A stretch of 64,000 nucleotides of DNA, from positions 48,319,062 to 48,383,061 of the forward strand of contig NC_063168.1 of the NCBI RefSeq assembly GCF_023159225.1. The letters run 5' to 3'. The notes below the pieces were generated by a model. The model saw only the letters and a list, made by a program, of their open reading frames with translations. It was not told the origin of the DNA and did no database searches. Source of the DNA: Perognathus longimembris pacificus. Lineage: Eukaryota > Chordata > Mammalia > Rodentia > Heteromyidae. Each line of letters begins with the position of its first letter. Position 1 is the first letter of the stretch. This document shows positions 1 through 10,420 of the stretch, one piece after another. The translations under genes were made by a program, and so were the position numbers.

Positions 1-294
1 CTTCTGAAAACTAAAGAAATACATTTTGGACAAGTTTTAGAATCTTGTTAGTCCCCTCATTAGTGAATAAGTCTTTGATATATATTCTAAAAAGAAATTG
101 GAGATACATAATTTGTAATCTTTTAGTTTTCTATAAAACTAAAAGCTAATTATCTTTGAAGTTAAAAGATCAAATAAGACACCAAAGCTTAAAAGAAAAA
201 ATATCCTTTTCAAAGCATCATTTTAAAAAGCTTGCAAAATAATCTGGATAAGTTTTGAAAATTCTCTTTAGATGTCTTTTATTCAGCACTACTC

Positions 295-503
295 TCTTTT
301 TTTTTTTTTTTTTGCCAGTCTTGGGGCTTGAACTCAAAGCCTGAGCACTGTCCCTGGCTTCTTTTTACTCAAGGCCAGCACTCTACCACTTGAGCCACAG
401 CACCACTTCTGGCTTTTTCTATGCATGTGATGCTGAGGAATCAAACCCAGAGCTTCATGTATACAAGGCAAGCACTCTACCACTAGGCCCATATTCCCAG
501 CCC
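295..503 (-). mobile_element. IDL-Geo dimeric SINE, antisense
   Basis: Full two-module copy read on the minus strand: T tract (the A tail), then the Geo module, then the ID-like left half ending in the reverse of GGGGCTGGG. A short target duplication (agcactac) flanks it, at 285-292 and 505-512. Several substitutions from the consensus mark it as an older copy. Confidence 0.9.
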
Positions 504-523
504 CAGCACTACACTTTTATTTA

Positions 524-744
524 TTTTTTTTTTTGGTCAGTCATGGGGCTTGAACTCAGGATTTGTGCTCTGTCCCTGAGCTTTTTCTCACAAGGCTTAT
601 TCTCCCACTTTGAGCTACATTGCCACTTCCAGGTTTCTAATGATTAATTGGAGATAAGAATTTCACAGCTTGTATTGAACCTCAATCCTCAGATCTCATC
701 CTCCTGAGTAGCTAAGATTATAGGTGTGAGCTACCAGCACCCAA
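524..744 (-). mobile_element. B1-like/Geo dimeric SINE (B1L-Geo), antisense
   Basis: Geo module followed by the segment 'gttaattggagataag' and a B1/Alu-like left monomer ('cctcctgagtagctaagattataggtgtgagc'-type, reading antisense). This is the second dimeric SINE type of the window. It has the same right half as IDL-Geo but a 7SL/B1-like left half. I know no published name for it and use B1L-Geo as a working label. Confidence 0.85.
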
Positions 745-1087
745 ATACTTTTAAGGTTACACTTAACACAGTAAATTAGCTATACTGTATGATGAAGGAG
801 GAACAGCCATATTATAAAGTATAATTTTCATTGTATTATTTTTAACAAATTTGATTATGAGCAATAAAGTTATTTTCATAATATATCACAGTAGTCATCT
901 ATCTACAAAGGACTACCATGTTGGTTATTTTCTTAACAGTTAGTTCATATAGTCTATATCAATGTAACATCAAAAAGGTCATTATAATTTATATAGATCA
1001 ATTATGGAATATAATTTATAATTAGTCATAAAAGAATGTATATTGTTTCTTCTTGCTATATTTTTATGTTTTAAAGGATTATACACA

Positions 1088-1316
1088 GCCAGGAATTGGT
1101 GGTCTGTGTTGTAATCCTCGCTACTCAAGAGGCTGAGATCTGAGGATCACAGTTTGAAGCCAGCCACAGCAAGGAGGTTTGAGATGCCTATTCTAGTTAC
1201 TCACCAAAAAGCCAAAAGTGAAACTGTGGCTCAAGTGCTGAAAAACTAGACTTGAGCAAAACAACAAAGGGACAGTGTCCTGGCCCTAAATTCAAGCCCC
1301 AGTACCAAAACAAAAA
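1088..1316 (+). mobile_element. B1L-Geo SINE, sense
   Basis: Starts with a B1-like 'gtaatcctcgctactcaagaggctgagatctgaggatcac' type sequence, continues into 'gaaactgtggctcaagtgctg' and ends 'ttcaagccccagtaccaaaac'. The right module is somewhat shortened. Confidence 0.85.
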
Positions 1317-1728
1317 TATTTATACCACTTTAACAATGCTCTTTTATTATACCTTTATAACATCATTCCCTTTATTCTAAGTGTTAAACAATTTTTGAAT
1401 TTCAGTTACAAAATGAATCAGCACATGTATTGATATTTAGATGTCTGGCTTGTTAGCTATTATGAGTAAAAAAAAAAAACAACAGAAAAACCAAGATGAG
1501 GTATCAATATGATTGTTATCAATCAGGACAAATACCTAGTTGAACCCAGGGAACACTAATTTTCCAGTGTCGCTAAGTTGGTGAAAGTAGACTGCATTGA
1601 AAGTGCTATGAGATTGCCTAGAACAACTTCTATTGAAACAAGTGTGCCTTCACTATTCCCCAACATTACACATAACTGAAAATGAACTAGAATAATAATC
1701 ATATGAAAGAACTATTTTGTTTGTTTTG

Positions 1729-1804
1729 TAGTGTTGGAGATGGAATCCAGAGCTTTGAATATGCTACTCAAGCACTCTAATGCTGAGCTATATTCCCAGC
1801 CCAG
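1729..1804 (-). mobile_element. ID-like SINE monomer, antisense
   Basis: Only the tRNA-derived half is present: 'ggagatggaatccagagc' to 'tattcccagccc'. It is diverged and has no Geo module. Confidence 0.7.
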
Positions 1805-2029
1805 GAGCTATTTTTAAGCAAATTCTCTACTAATTAGCAACTTGAACCTTCTTTTCCAGTCTGCTTATTTGTTCACTATGGAATCCACTCCTCCTGTTTC
1901 ATTCTGCCCATTTCAGTCTCAAGGACTTCACTCCCTCAAACTATAGTAGGAATGTTTCTATGCTGTGTAATTTAATACTTAGTTATACACTGTTTTATGT
2001 TAGTCTTTGTTTTAGACATGCTACATATT

Positions 2030-2750
2030 CTCAAGTAGACTGTAGTCTCAGAGCTAGGATTATGTATACTATTTTGGGTATTACTTTTATGTTAAACTTG
2101 ATAGGCATTGTCATGTCTTCTTGATTTATAGGCAAGTCCAGTAAAGAACACTTGGTTTGATACAACTGTAGCCAGAACTCGAGGCAAAGGACTTCATATC
2201 AGTGTAGGATAGAAAAGAAGCTCAGTGGACACTAGTGTTTTCAAATGTGTTCAGATCCTCTGGTTACAGTGAACATAAATCCACTTAAGTCGGTTTATCT
2301 AGGTAGGCATCTATAATAAGCATGAAGGAGGATTTCATGGAACCCAACTGTAGGTTGGCGATTAAAACCACATGAGCTAAAACTGAATTAGAAAGTTAGA
2401 AACTGGTCACGGTCTCTTCTAAAAGTGGCACAGTCTCTCTTTTCTCTGTGTCTTTGTTCAGCTGCTTCTATTTCACGATGCGGATATAGGCAAGTGTTCC
2501 TTGGCTGTACTCCAGCATTAACCTTCCATGGCCTGGGTTACCCATGGGGAACTGATCCAATCTTTAGATCCCTTTTCCAAAAGTCTGGCATAAGAAACGT
2601 GATTGGCCCAAGATGGGTTGGTATTAATCGGCTGTCATGTGGATAGCAAGAACCACATGGCTTGATATCATTCCGGCAGACTTTTGGAAACAACTCTAAA
2701 AAAAAAAGGAGTAACTTTATTGATGCAACTATACAGTTAAAAAAAAATCA
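2030..2750. other. Repeat-poor stretch; possible small exon, not identified
   Basis: No SINE or L1 is recognisable here. A candidate acceptor ('cttcttgatttatag', ending at 2132) is followed by 27 codons open in one frame only, ending in TAG at about 2213, on the plus strand. The remainder includes a frame of about 70 codons at 2425-2646. Both lengths are compatible with chance. It could be a degraded ancient repeat, a processed pseudogene or a conserved non-coding element. I do not recognise a protein. Confidence 0.15.
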
Positions 2751-2761
2751 GTAGTAATAAA

Positions 2762-2871
2762 CTGAATATGGAGGTTTATGCCTGTAGTCCCAGTTACTTG
2801 GGAGGTTCAGACGGGAAAACCACTGGACCTCAGGAGTTTGGGCCCACCTGGGCAACATAGGCTCTGTCTAT
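2762..2871 (+). mobile_element. B1-like SINE monomer, sense
   Basis: Alu/B1-like order: 'ggtttatgcctgtagtcccag', then 'acttgggaggttcag', 'caggagtttgggcc' and 'ctgggcaacatag'. It lacks the Geo half. It looks old, of proto-B1/FLAM type. Confidence 0.75.
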
Positions 2872-2924
2872 ATAAATTATAGATTACATAATTCTAACAT
2901 GGAAATACTTATAATACAAGTAAT

Positions 2925-3060
2925 TAATAAATTAATATAAATATGTATAATGTAGAGATACCTGTGTATTATGTAACAATATATGACATGATTATATAAT
3001 ATGTATAATTATGTAATAATTATATAATATATGTAAACTATACAACATTGAAATAATAGT
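2925..3060. repeat. AT-rich low-complexity tract
   Basis: Runs of TATAAT, ATAATTATAT and similar with no longer unit. It starts right after the degraded tail of the B1-like copy. Confidence 0.6.
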
Positions 3061-3974
3061 TTTTATGGTGTCTTCCTGTTGCACAGAACATAACCCAGGT
3101 TGTTTTTTGTTGTTGTTTTTTAAAACTTTCTTTCTTTTTCAGTGCTGTGAATCAAATCCATCATAACCCACTTTCTCTGAGTTTACCCCTTGCCTAATGA
3201 CAGGCACCTCTAAAAGTCACATTGTTACTAAACTGACACTGAACTTCTGGTCATTTGCCCAGGCCAGGGTAGGCACTCTTCCCAAGCCAAGTCAAACTAC
3301 TTTTCTCCTGGGATAGTTGACTTGAGGTCAAAACAATGACTTAGCCTGAAATGAGGCTGGACTAATCTTTTGAGAGGAAAGGCTGTCAAGTTGGAGCTGT
3401 TATAGGAATTGTTACATTCCCTAGCTGTGCCCTAGGAGGTGGAGAGAGCTAATCTGATACAAGTGAAGAAGGGACCAGCTATCCCAAGAGAAGCAAGAAT
3501 AAGAAACAGAAGCAAGCTCTGGATGTTTCAAGACTGAATTGGTTCTGATTTCTAAAGCCCAGCTATTTTCCTGTTTTGCTGCTTTGAGTGCTGTTAGACA
3601 TCTCCACATTCCTTTTTGCTTGCTTAAATTAGCTTGCATTGGTTCCTATTTGCAACAAAACTAGGTGTAACTGAGACATCCAGATTAAAGTAAGAAAGAG
3701 TTCTCCTATACTTGTCTATTGGAACAAGTTGTTTGTATTACGATGCCAGTATTTTATTGCCATGAAAAGTGTCTAAATTTATCTTGTGGAAGCACATGTC
3801 TATGCGGCTATAGTGTACATCTGTTGGTGACTCATGGAGATTTAAAAAGTATGAGAGGCCTCCATTTTCTATTTCTCACGTGAAAGTTAGATGCTTTCTT
3901 AAAAGAGGACAATTTATAAAGGAAAATGTGCTTTGGATTTTTGTTGTTGTTGTTTAGTATATTTGTTGTGGTAG

Positions 3975-4110
3975 CTGATGCATGTTACAGTTTTTAAGCA
4001 TTTCTCTCATGTGACCTTCATAATTCTATTTTATAAATGAAGAAACTGAGGCTCAGAGATATTAGGGATTTATTCAGTATTATCCTCTATACCACAGAGG
4101 AAATGATTTT
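3975..4110 (+). mobile_element. MIR fragment
   Basis: Contains the MIR core signature 'ttataaatgaagaaactgag' followed by 'gctcagagatattagg'. It is an ancient mammalian SINE remnant. The 5' boundary is uncertain. Confidence 0.7.
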
Positions 4111-4238
4111 AATACTATACATTTGCTTATTTTCAAACTCTACGTAAATGAAATCATTAGTATGGGTATGTTTATCTCCAACTTTTTACTAGTGTAAGAT
4201 TCATCCACATGGTTGTAATAGTAGTACCTCCATTTTTC

Positions 4239-4450
4239 TTTCTTTTTTTTTTTTTTTGGCCAGTCCTGGGGCTTGGACTCAGGGCTTGAGCACTGTCCTT
4301 GGCTTCTTCTTGCTCAAAGCTAGCACTCTGCCACTTGAGCCACAGCGCCACTTCTGGCCATTTTCTGTATATGGGGTGCTGGGGAATCGAACCCAGGGCC
4401 TACATGTATACGAGGCAAGCACCCTTTGCCACTAGGCCATATCCCCAGCC
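4239..4450 (-). mobile_element. IDL-Geo SINE, antisense
   Basis: Complete copy with a T tract at 4243-4257 and the left half ending 'aggccatatccccagcc'. It is flanked by the target duplication 'catttttctttct'. It is inserted in the old antisense L1. Confidence 0.9.
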
Positions 4451-4627
4451 TTCATTTTTCTTTCTGTATGCTATTCTCTCTTAGGAATGTATCACTTTGA
4501 ATATATTCTGTTCTCTTTAAACATTAAGCTGGATTGTTTCAGCTTGAGGCTATGATGGATGATATCATGAATATATCTACTAGTGGACTGCATATTTGCT
4601 CTGTTATTTAAATACTTGGCATGAAAT

Positions 4628-4798
4628 TGCTGGGGAGAAGGTGAGATGGGAGTTTATGGCTAACCTGGGCTGCATGACAAGACCTTGTGTCAAACAAACA
4701 GTTCAGGCTTTGTTTGTAGCTGTTGTTATAAGGCTAGAATGAAATCCAGAGCCTCATATATGCTAGGCAAGTGCTCTACCATTGAGATACACTCCAAA
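4628..4798. mobile_element. SINE fragments: B1-like (+) then ID-like (-)
   Basis: 4628-4704 resembles the middle of a sense B1-like monomer ('ggctaacctgggctgcatgac', 'aagaccttgtgtcaaa'). 4733-4798 is an antisense ID-like monomer ('aaatccagagcctcatatat', 'aggcaagtgctctaccattg'). Both are strongly diverged. Confidence 0.5.
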
Positions 4799-5087
4799 TT
4801 CAAAAGTTCAGAATCATTAGCTAATGGTAGACTGTTTTCCAACATGGTGTTATCAATTTATACTTCCACCCCATTGATATAGAAAATTCCAATCGCTCCA
4901 TAAATACACCAACACTTAATGTTTTCTATCTTTAATCTTATCCACTCTAGTGTGCATGTAACAGGTACTTCATTGTGGTTTTAATTTGTACTACCCCGAT
5001 AACTAATTGATTTGAGCACATTTTTATTTTTACTAGTCATTTGGATATCCCATTCCATGAGAGATCTATTCAAGATTTTGCTTGCTT

Positions 5088-5213
5088 GCTCCCTTCCTTC
5101 CTTCCTTCCTTCCTTCCTTCTTTCCCTCCCTCCCTCTCTCCCTCCTCCTTCCTTCCTTCTTTTCTTCCTTCTTTCTTCTTTCCTTTCATCCTTCCTTCCC
5201 TCCTCTCTTTCTC
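5088..5213. repeat. Polypyrimidine (TTCC)n/(CTCC)n tract
   Basis: Imperfect CCTT and CCCT repeats. The tract abuts the tail end of the antisense B1L-Geo that follows, so it probably grew from that SINE's A-rich tail. The serine/proline/leucine/phenylalanine-rich frames across it are microsatellite translations. Confidence 0.9.
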
Positions 5214-5441
5214 TTTGCCAGTACTAAAGTTTGAAGTCAAGGCTACATGCTTACTCAGCTTGCTTGTTCGACTTGCTCACTCCAGTAATGCTCTACCACT
5301 TGAGCCACACCACCAGCTATACTTTAAGCTGGTTATTTTGGGAATTAAATCTTTTCTGCCAAGGTTGACTTTGAACTTCAGTCTTCCAGATCTCAACCAA
5401 CTAAGTAGTTAGGACTAGAAGTTTGAGCCACTGATGCCCAG
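5214..5441 (-). mobile_element. B1L-Geo SINE, antisense
   Basis: Diverged copy: 'tttgccagtactaaagtttg' to 'gtttgagccactgatgccca'. It retains 'ctctaccacttgagccacac' from the Geo module. Confidence 0.75.
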
Positions 5442-5589
5442 AATTGCCCATTTCTCTATTGGTTTGTAGGGATTTATGAATCCTGCACATGAGCCTTTTG
5501 TAATATGCATTATACCTTCTCCCCCTCTGTAGTTTGCATTTTCATCCTTAAATGTCTAACAGGAGAAATTGCAATCTTTTACTGCTTCT

Positions 5590-6595
5590 TTAAAAATATA
5601 ACTCCAATTATTTGGGGTAAAACCCAATGAAACATGACACTGAAATGGCTCTACTCTGTGTTTTGTCTGGATCACAAAAGCTAAAATCAATACAATGAAT
5701 GACCAGTACACTCAGTCCCTCTGGACCTGCTAAGAGTATATAATGTTAATGCCTTTCATGACCCCAATTTGACCTTAAAATATAAGGAAGTTGAGGTAGA
5801 AAAGACAGAGTGAGGATATCTTTGGGAAGTGTTTTCTTCTCCCACTAGCTTTATATGGGGGCAGGTAGGAGGGTACCCCTCTCCTCACCTCAAATCAAAA
5901 GGAAGGTGCCTCAAGGAGACTACCCAGAATTTGGCCCCTTGTAGTATGGCTGAAGCTGTATCTGTGTGTATATGTTGGACTATGCCCCAGGAAGAGTCTA
6001 TGCCCCAGAGAAGAATAGAATCCACAAAGTGCTGGTCATCTGGAAAGGAATCTTGTGGGTAAAAGAACCATCAGTTGCCCAGAATGAGAGAGCCATCAAA
6101 AGCAGACAACTATGTATTGCCTGCATAGATTGTTATAATTTGGGTAAATGGAAGGAGAAGATCAACTTCTGATAATAATACCTTAGGAGAAAAACTCACC
6201 TTTGGATGTTCTCTATACCCAGAGGGCTATGTCAGATGACACAGTACCAGGCATACAAGTCAGTTTCTCCTTTTCTCTTATCCCCTTTTCCCCTGGCACA
6301 TAGCAGAGAGATCAGAATCAGCAGTCAGCGAGTGGGAGGAAAGAAGCAGGTGACAAGCTGTCAGTGCCACGTTAGGCTTCTAGGCCAAGTAGGACTGAGC
6401 TGGAAAAGGAGAAGGCTTAACTCTGAACATGTTTGGAATTTTGAAACTGCCCTCAGCATGACTGGAGCTATGTGATTAGAAGCCTACACTGGACTCATCT
6501 AAAATGCTCTTCGTTCTGATGCTTGGCCTACCTATTGACTTTTCTGTTTCAATGATTAAACTTGTTATCTCTAGAAAATCTATTTGGCTCCTTAT
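5590..6595. other. About 1 kb without recognised repeats or gene
   Basis: Overlapping short plus-strand frames lie at 5829-6475, but none has a recognisable product or splice context. They could be chance frames in an eroded ancient element. Confidence 0.3.
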
Positions 6596-6599
6596 TGGT

Positions 6600-6829
6600 T
6601 TTTTGTTGTTGTTGTTGTTGTTTTGGTCAGTTGTGGGCTTGAACTCAGGGCTTGGGTGCTATCCCTGAGCTTTTCTGTTCAAGGCAAGCACTCTGCTACT
6701 TTGAGCCACAATTCTACTTCCAGTTTTCTGGTGGTTAATTGGAGAACTCATGGACTTCCCTGCCCTGGCTGGCTTTGAACCATGGTCCTCAGAGTAGTTA
6801 GAATTACAGACTTAAGCCACCAGTGCCCA
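6600..6829 (-). mobile_element. B1L-Geo SINE, antisense, with (GTT)n tail
   Basis: The tail is a (TTG)n run at about 6600-6622. The Geo module and B1-like half follow, ending 'cttaagccaccagtgccca'. Confidence 0.85.
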
Positions 6830-6940
6830 TCTCCTTATCACATTTTAAATCCATTTATAGTCTTTTGTTTCTTATTCATATTTTCAAGCTGCTTTAATTT
6901 ATTCATATTAAATATAGTGATTTATTTTCTTCTTTTTTCT

Positions 6941-7018
6941 ATATTACTGGGGATTGAACTCAGCGCTATCTCATAATGCTAGACAAGCATTTTACCCACT
7001 GAGTTCTGTCCCCAGCCC
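6941..7018 (-). mobile_element. ID-like SINE monomer, antisense
   Basis: 'actggggattgaactcagcg' through 'ctgtccccagccc', with only the tRNA-derived half present. Confidence 0.75.
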
Positions 7019-7251
7019 TAAAGAAAATAATTTTATGTTGTGTCTGAAAAAAAGGCAGTGTAAGAAGTCTTTGTAGATCTGATTCTATTGTTTTATTTCT
7101 GCTAGTTCTTGTCCTGAGTGTCTTATTTCCTTGTGTGGTGGAATGGATAGATGGATTGATTGATTTTTATTGTGAGCTGAATCACACTGGCCTTGGTATA
7201 TTCTCAGTGGATATGATTTCTTAGAGGTCCATATTGAAAACTAGCCTTTTT

Positions 7252-7336
7252 GGAGGTGTGGCTAAAGCGATAGAATACCTGCCTTACTAGCTCAGTGCCT
7301 TGAGTTACAGCTTCACATTGCAAAACAAATAAATCC
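7252..7336 (+). mobile_element. ID-like SINE monomer, sense
   Basis: 'ggaggtgtggctaaagcgat' to 'gccttgagttacagcttcac' with a short A-rich tail. Strongly diverged. Confidence 0.55.
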
Positions 7337-7747
7337 ATAGGGAGCATGCTTTGGGCCTGGATAAAATCATAGGGGCCAGCTTGTGCTTGTGATAATAAAA
7401 TCTCTGAGGAGATTTTTCTATCTTGTTTTTCTTTTTCAGAGTTAAGTTCAAGACAGGCAAGATTGCTTTCTGTGTACTACTGGGTAATAAATTTATTTCT
7501 TTGTGATCTTTGGCAGTCCTGGTTTTATAAAAATCTTAGTAGCTTCTCTATTGGGTAGGGCCTAGGTATTTTTTAGCTTCCAACCTCTGTGCAGCCATCA
7601 AAACAGAAGCTCAAGTTACCAACATTCTTCAGAAAACCTGGAGCTAAGCTGTCTTTGATTATCTCTTTATGATTGCTATTTTCTCTTCATTTTAGGCCTC
7701 ACTAGATTTCCTAGGAGCATGCCAGGCAGTAAGACGTTAACAAATCT

Positions 7748-7933
7748 GTTTTCTTTTTCCCAGTCCTGAGCTTGAACTCCGGGCCTAGGCACTGTTCCTG
7801 TGCTTCTTTTGCTTAAGGCTAGTACTCTGCCACTTGAACCACAGCACCATTTCTGGCTTTTTCTGTTTATGTGATACTGAAGAATAGAACCCAGGGCTTA
7901 ATGCATGCTAGGCAAGCCACATTCCCATCCCCA
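7748..7933 (-). mobile_element. IDL-Geo SINE, antisense, older copy
   Basis: Begins 'cccagtcctgagcttgaact' and ends 'aagccacattcccatcccc'. A small deletion removes the 'actctaccactaggc' part of the left half. Confidence 0.8.
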
Positions 7934-8007
7934 AATCTATTTTCAATAGTTTATTCCAGGTAAAATCCCAAGCGGGAATTTACTAGACCTCCTAAAGCTT
8001 TCTTTTT

Positions 8008-8140
8008 TAAAACTTTTATTTATTTTTTATTTTTTGGTAATTTATTTATTAGTTAAAGAAAAGTTTTTTTTGACAAGGTGTTGTGCAAAAAGGGTACAGT
8101 TACATAGTAGGGCAGTGTGTACGTTACTTGTGATATCTTA
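8008..8140 (-). mobile_element. L1 3' end, antisense, 5'-truncated
   Basis: The sequence 'gacaaggtgttgtgcaaaaa' and 'gggtacagttacatagtagg' is the reverse of the last roughly 90 bases of the sense L1 at 20271-20972. Similarity ends at about 8140, so only the final part of the 3' UTR was inserted. The T-rich left edge is the A tail. Confidence 0.8.
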
Positions 8141-8457
8141 CTCCTAAAGATTTCTGGCTGCTCATCAAACCGTCATCACCTTTCTTCTAAGCTCATGTTT
8201 CTGGAAATTTATCCTTGTTTGGAACAATCCAGACACCTTTTGGTTATCTGGGAGTAACTGAATAGAGTGGGTGTTTTCACACAGAGAGAGACATTTAACT
8301 GAAACTGGTGATGAGGAATAAAGCTACTTTCATACTTGCACATTGCTGAGTGTAGTTCCTTCAAAAAGTTAACGACACGCTCTTCACAATTAAGTGACTA
8401 CTGATAGATGCCTAAAACACCTCTAAAGGAACATCACAGAAGTGGTAGAAATGCTTT

Positions 8458-8667
8458 TTTGGTAATAGTGGCTCACATCTGTAATCCTAGCTACTCAGGA
8501 GACTGAGATCTAGAGGATTGTAGTTTGAAGCAATTGTCCAGTATGAACAGAGAAGTTCATGAGACTTCATCCACTTCCAAAATAACTAGAACAAAGCAGG
8601 GTTGGAGGCATGGTTCAAGTGATAGAGCTTTAGCCAAGTAAGAGTGAAGCCTGTATTCCAACCCTTG

Positions 8668-8672
<5 letters not shown>
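8458..8672 (+). mobile_element. B1-like + ID-like dimeric SINE, sense
   Basis: The left half is B1-like ('ctgtaatcctagctactcag', 'gagactgagatctagagg'). The right half is not Geo but ID-like ('ggcatggttcaagtgataga', 'gcctgtattccaaccc'). This arrangement resembles the published B1-dID idea of a B1-type monomer joined to an ID element. The tail has become (AG)n. Confidence 0.6.

Positions 8673-8733
<61 letters not shown>
8673..8733. repeat. (AG)n microsatellite at a SINE tail
   Basis: About 30 uninterrupted AG units directly after the B1/ID dimer. Confidence 0.98.
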
Positions 8734-8738
<5 letters not shown>

Positions 8739-9139
8739 CCCTCCCCCCAAAACCAAATGACTTTTCTATATTAAATAAAATTAGAAAGACATGGACTCTG
8801 ATTAAATCCTAAACTGGAGGGGAAAGAATAACTTTAAAGGTCATTTGAAGGATGATTTTTAAAAAAACTAACATGTATCAATGTTAAATTTCTTGGGTGA
8901 GTTATTAACAGTCATATGGCAGAATATCCTTGTTCTTCTGAGTTACATATTAAATATTAAGGAATAAAGTTTCATGATACCATTAAATGTTCAGTGAAAA
9001 AAAATTACAAAAACAGAGGGGAAGAAAAAGTTACAGAAGGTATGTCTAGGTGAAGGGTATATGACTTGTACTATTTTTTTCAAGTTTTTAGAGGCTTGAT
9101 TTTTTTTTTCTTTTGGTTAGTGGTAGAGCTTGAACTCTG

Positions 9140-9346
9140 TTTTGTCTTGTTTTTGCCAGTCCTGGGGCTTGAGCTCAGGTCCTGAGCACTGTTCCTGGCT
9201 TCTTTTTGCTCAAGGCTAGCACTCTACCACTTGAGCCACAGTGCCACTTCTGGCTTTTTCTATATATGTGGTGCTGAGGAATCAAACCCAGGGCTTCATG
9301 TATATGAGGCAAGCACTTTACCACTGGGCCATATTCCCAGCCCCGT
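9140..9346 (-). mobile_element. IDL-Geo SINE, antisense, nested
   Basis: Complete copy inside the B1L-Geo at 9101-9821. The target duplication is gcttgaactctg at 9128-9139 versus gcttcaactctg at 9347-9358, one mismatch. Confidence 0.9.
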
Positions 9347-9465
9347 GCTTCAACTCTGGTCTGGGTGCTGTCCATGAGCTCTTCAGCTCAAGGCTAGAAC
9401 TCTACCACTTGAGCTACAGTACCACTTCCGATTTTCTGGTAGTTAATTGGAGGTAAGAGCCTCAG

Positions 9466-9661
9466 GGGGCTGGGAATATGGCCTAGTGGCAAGAGTGCTT
9501 GCCTCATATACATGAAACCCTGGGTTCAATTTACCAGCACCACATGTATAGAAAATGGCCAGAAGTGGTGCTGTGGCTCAAGTGGCAGAGTGCTAGCCTT
9601 GAGCAAAAAGAAGCCAGGGACAGTGCTCAGGCCCTGAGTCCAAGGCCCAGGACTGGCAAAA

Positions 9662-9716
<55 letters not shown>

Positions 9717-9720
9717 AAAA
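9466..9720 (+). mobile_element. IDL-Geo SINE, sense, nested
   Basis: Complete copy from GGGGCTGGG to 'ggcccaggactggc', inserted in the same host in the opposite orientation to the previous insert. The target duplication is gagcctcag/gagtctcag, next to 9466 and at 9722-9730. The A tail became (AAAT)n. Confidence 0.92.
9660..9716. repeat. (AAAT)n microsatellite, SINE tail
   Basis: About 14 AAAT units form the tail of the sense IDL-Geo copy. Confidence 0.97.
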
Positions 9721-9863
9721 TGAGTCTCAGGGACTTTACCGCTGGGCTGGGTTTGAACTGTGATCCTCAGTTCTCAGCCTCCTGAGTAGCTAGGATTACA
9801 GATGTGAGCCACCAGCATCTGGAGGCTTGATATTTTTGAAAATAAAGACTTTAGAAAATCTTG

Positions 9864-9961
9864 GGGCTAGTAATGTAGCAGCTCAGCCAAATATTTACCT
9901 GGCAAACATAAAACCCTGAGTTCAATCCCCAGTATCACAAAAAAGAAAAGAAAAAAAAAAC
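9864..9961 (+). mobile_element. ID-like SINE monomer, sense
   Basis: 'ggggctagtaatgtagcagc' to 'gagttcaatccccagtatca' with an A-rich tail of about 20 bases. No Geo half. Confidence 0.75.
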
Positions 9962-10135
9962 ATTAGGGAAATTTACAAAGTCTATAATGCTTCCAAATTG
10001 TGCTAGCAATTTACACCAACATGGAGGAGTGAATTTTACTGCTAGGTCAATAGAAACCACCATATTAAATGTTTCCAACAAACACATTATTTGTGATTTT
10101 ATTAAGTGTGGTATAATTTAATACTTTTTTTAAGT

Positions 10136-10207
10136 AGTACTGGTTATTGAACCCAAGGACTTGTACTTACTAGACAGGTACTATACCATTGAGATATACC
10201 TCTAGCC
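10136..10207 (-). mobile_element. ID-like SINE monomer, antisense
   Basis: 'gtactggttattgaacccaa' to 'gatatacctctagcct'. Diverged. Confidence 0.65.
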
Positions 10208-10255
10208 TAAATTCAATGAAAATTTTGGGAAAAAAAGTGAGAAGAAAGTCATCAA

Positions 10256-10420
10256 AGGGCTAGAGGTGGGATTTAAGTGATGGAGTGCTGCTTGCCTAGC
10301 AAATGCATGGTCCTGAGAGCAAACCCCAGCATTGCCAAAAAGGCGGTGGGGGGGGAGGGGGGGAGGAAGGGAGGAAGAGAGGAGGAGAAGAAAAGAAAAG
10401 AAAAGGAAAGGAAATTACAA
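10256..10420 (+). mobile_element. ID-like SINE monomer, sense, with purine-rich tail
   Basis: 'gggctagaggtgggatttaa' to 'aaccccagcattgcc', then an A/G tract of about 80 bases (10340-10415) including a G-run. The tail has turned into a polypurine repeat. Confidence 0.7.

Larger units (their letters stand above)
4118..5590 (-). mobile_element. Old L1 (L1M-type) 3' region, antisense, interrupted
   Basis: Plus-strand text such as 'aaatgaaatcattagtatggg', 'agattcatccacatggttg', 'tttccaacatggtgttatc', 'ccaacacttaatg' and 'cattgtggttttaatttg' is the reverse of the well-known 3' part of ancient L1 elements. The copy resumes after each later insertion (IDL-Geo at 4239-4450, ID-like at 4733-4798, TTCC tract plus B1L-Geo at 5080-5441), so it is the oldest layer here. 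There is no intact reading frame. Confidence 0.7.
9101..9821 (-). mobile_element. B1L-Geo SINE, antisense, split by two IDL-Geo insertions
   Basis: The host pieces are 9101-9139, 9345-9465 and 9722-9821. Read together they form one B1L-Geo copy bounded by a perfect 10-bp target duplication 'gaggcttgat' at 9091-9100 and 9822-9831. The two inserts must be younger than the host. Confidence 0.88.

Noticed and set aside
9660..9716. Regularly spaced repeats that could suggest a CRISPR array or satellite
   Set aside because: A simple (AAAT)n SINE tail with no spacer structure. Nothing in the window resembles a CRISPR array.
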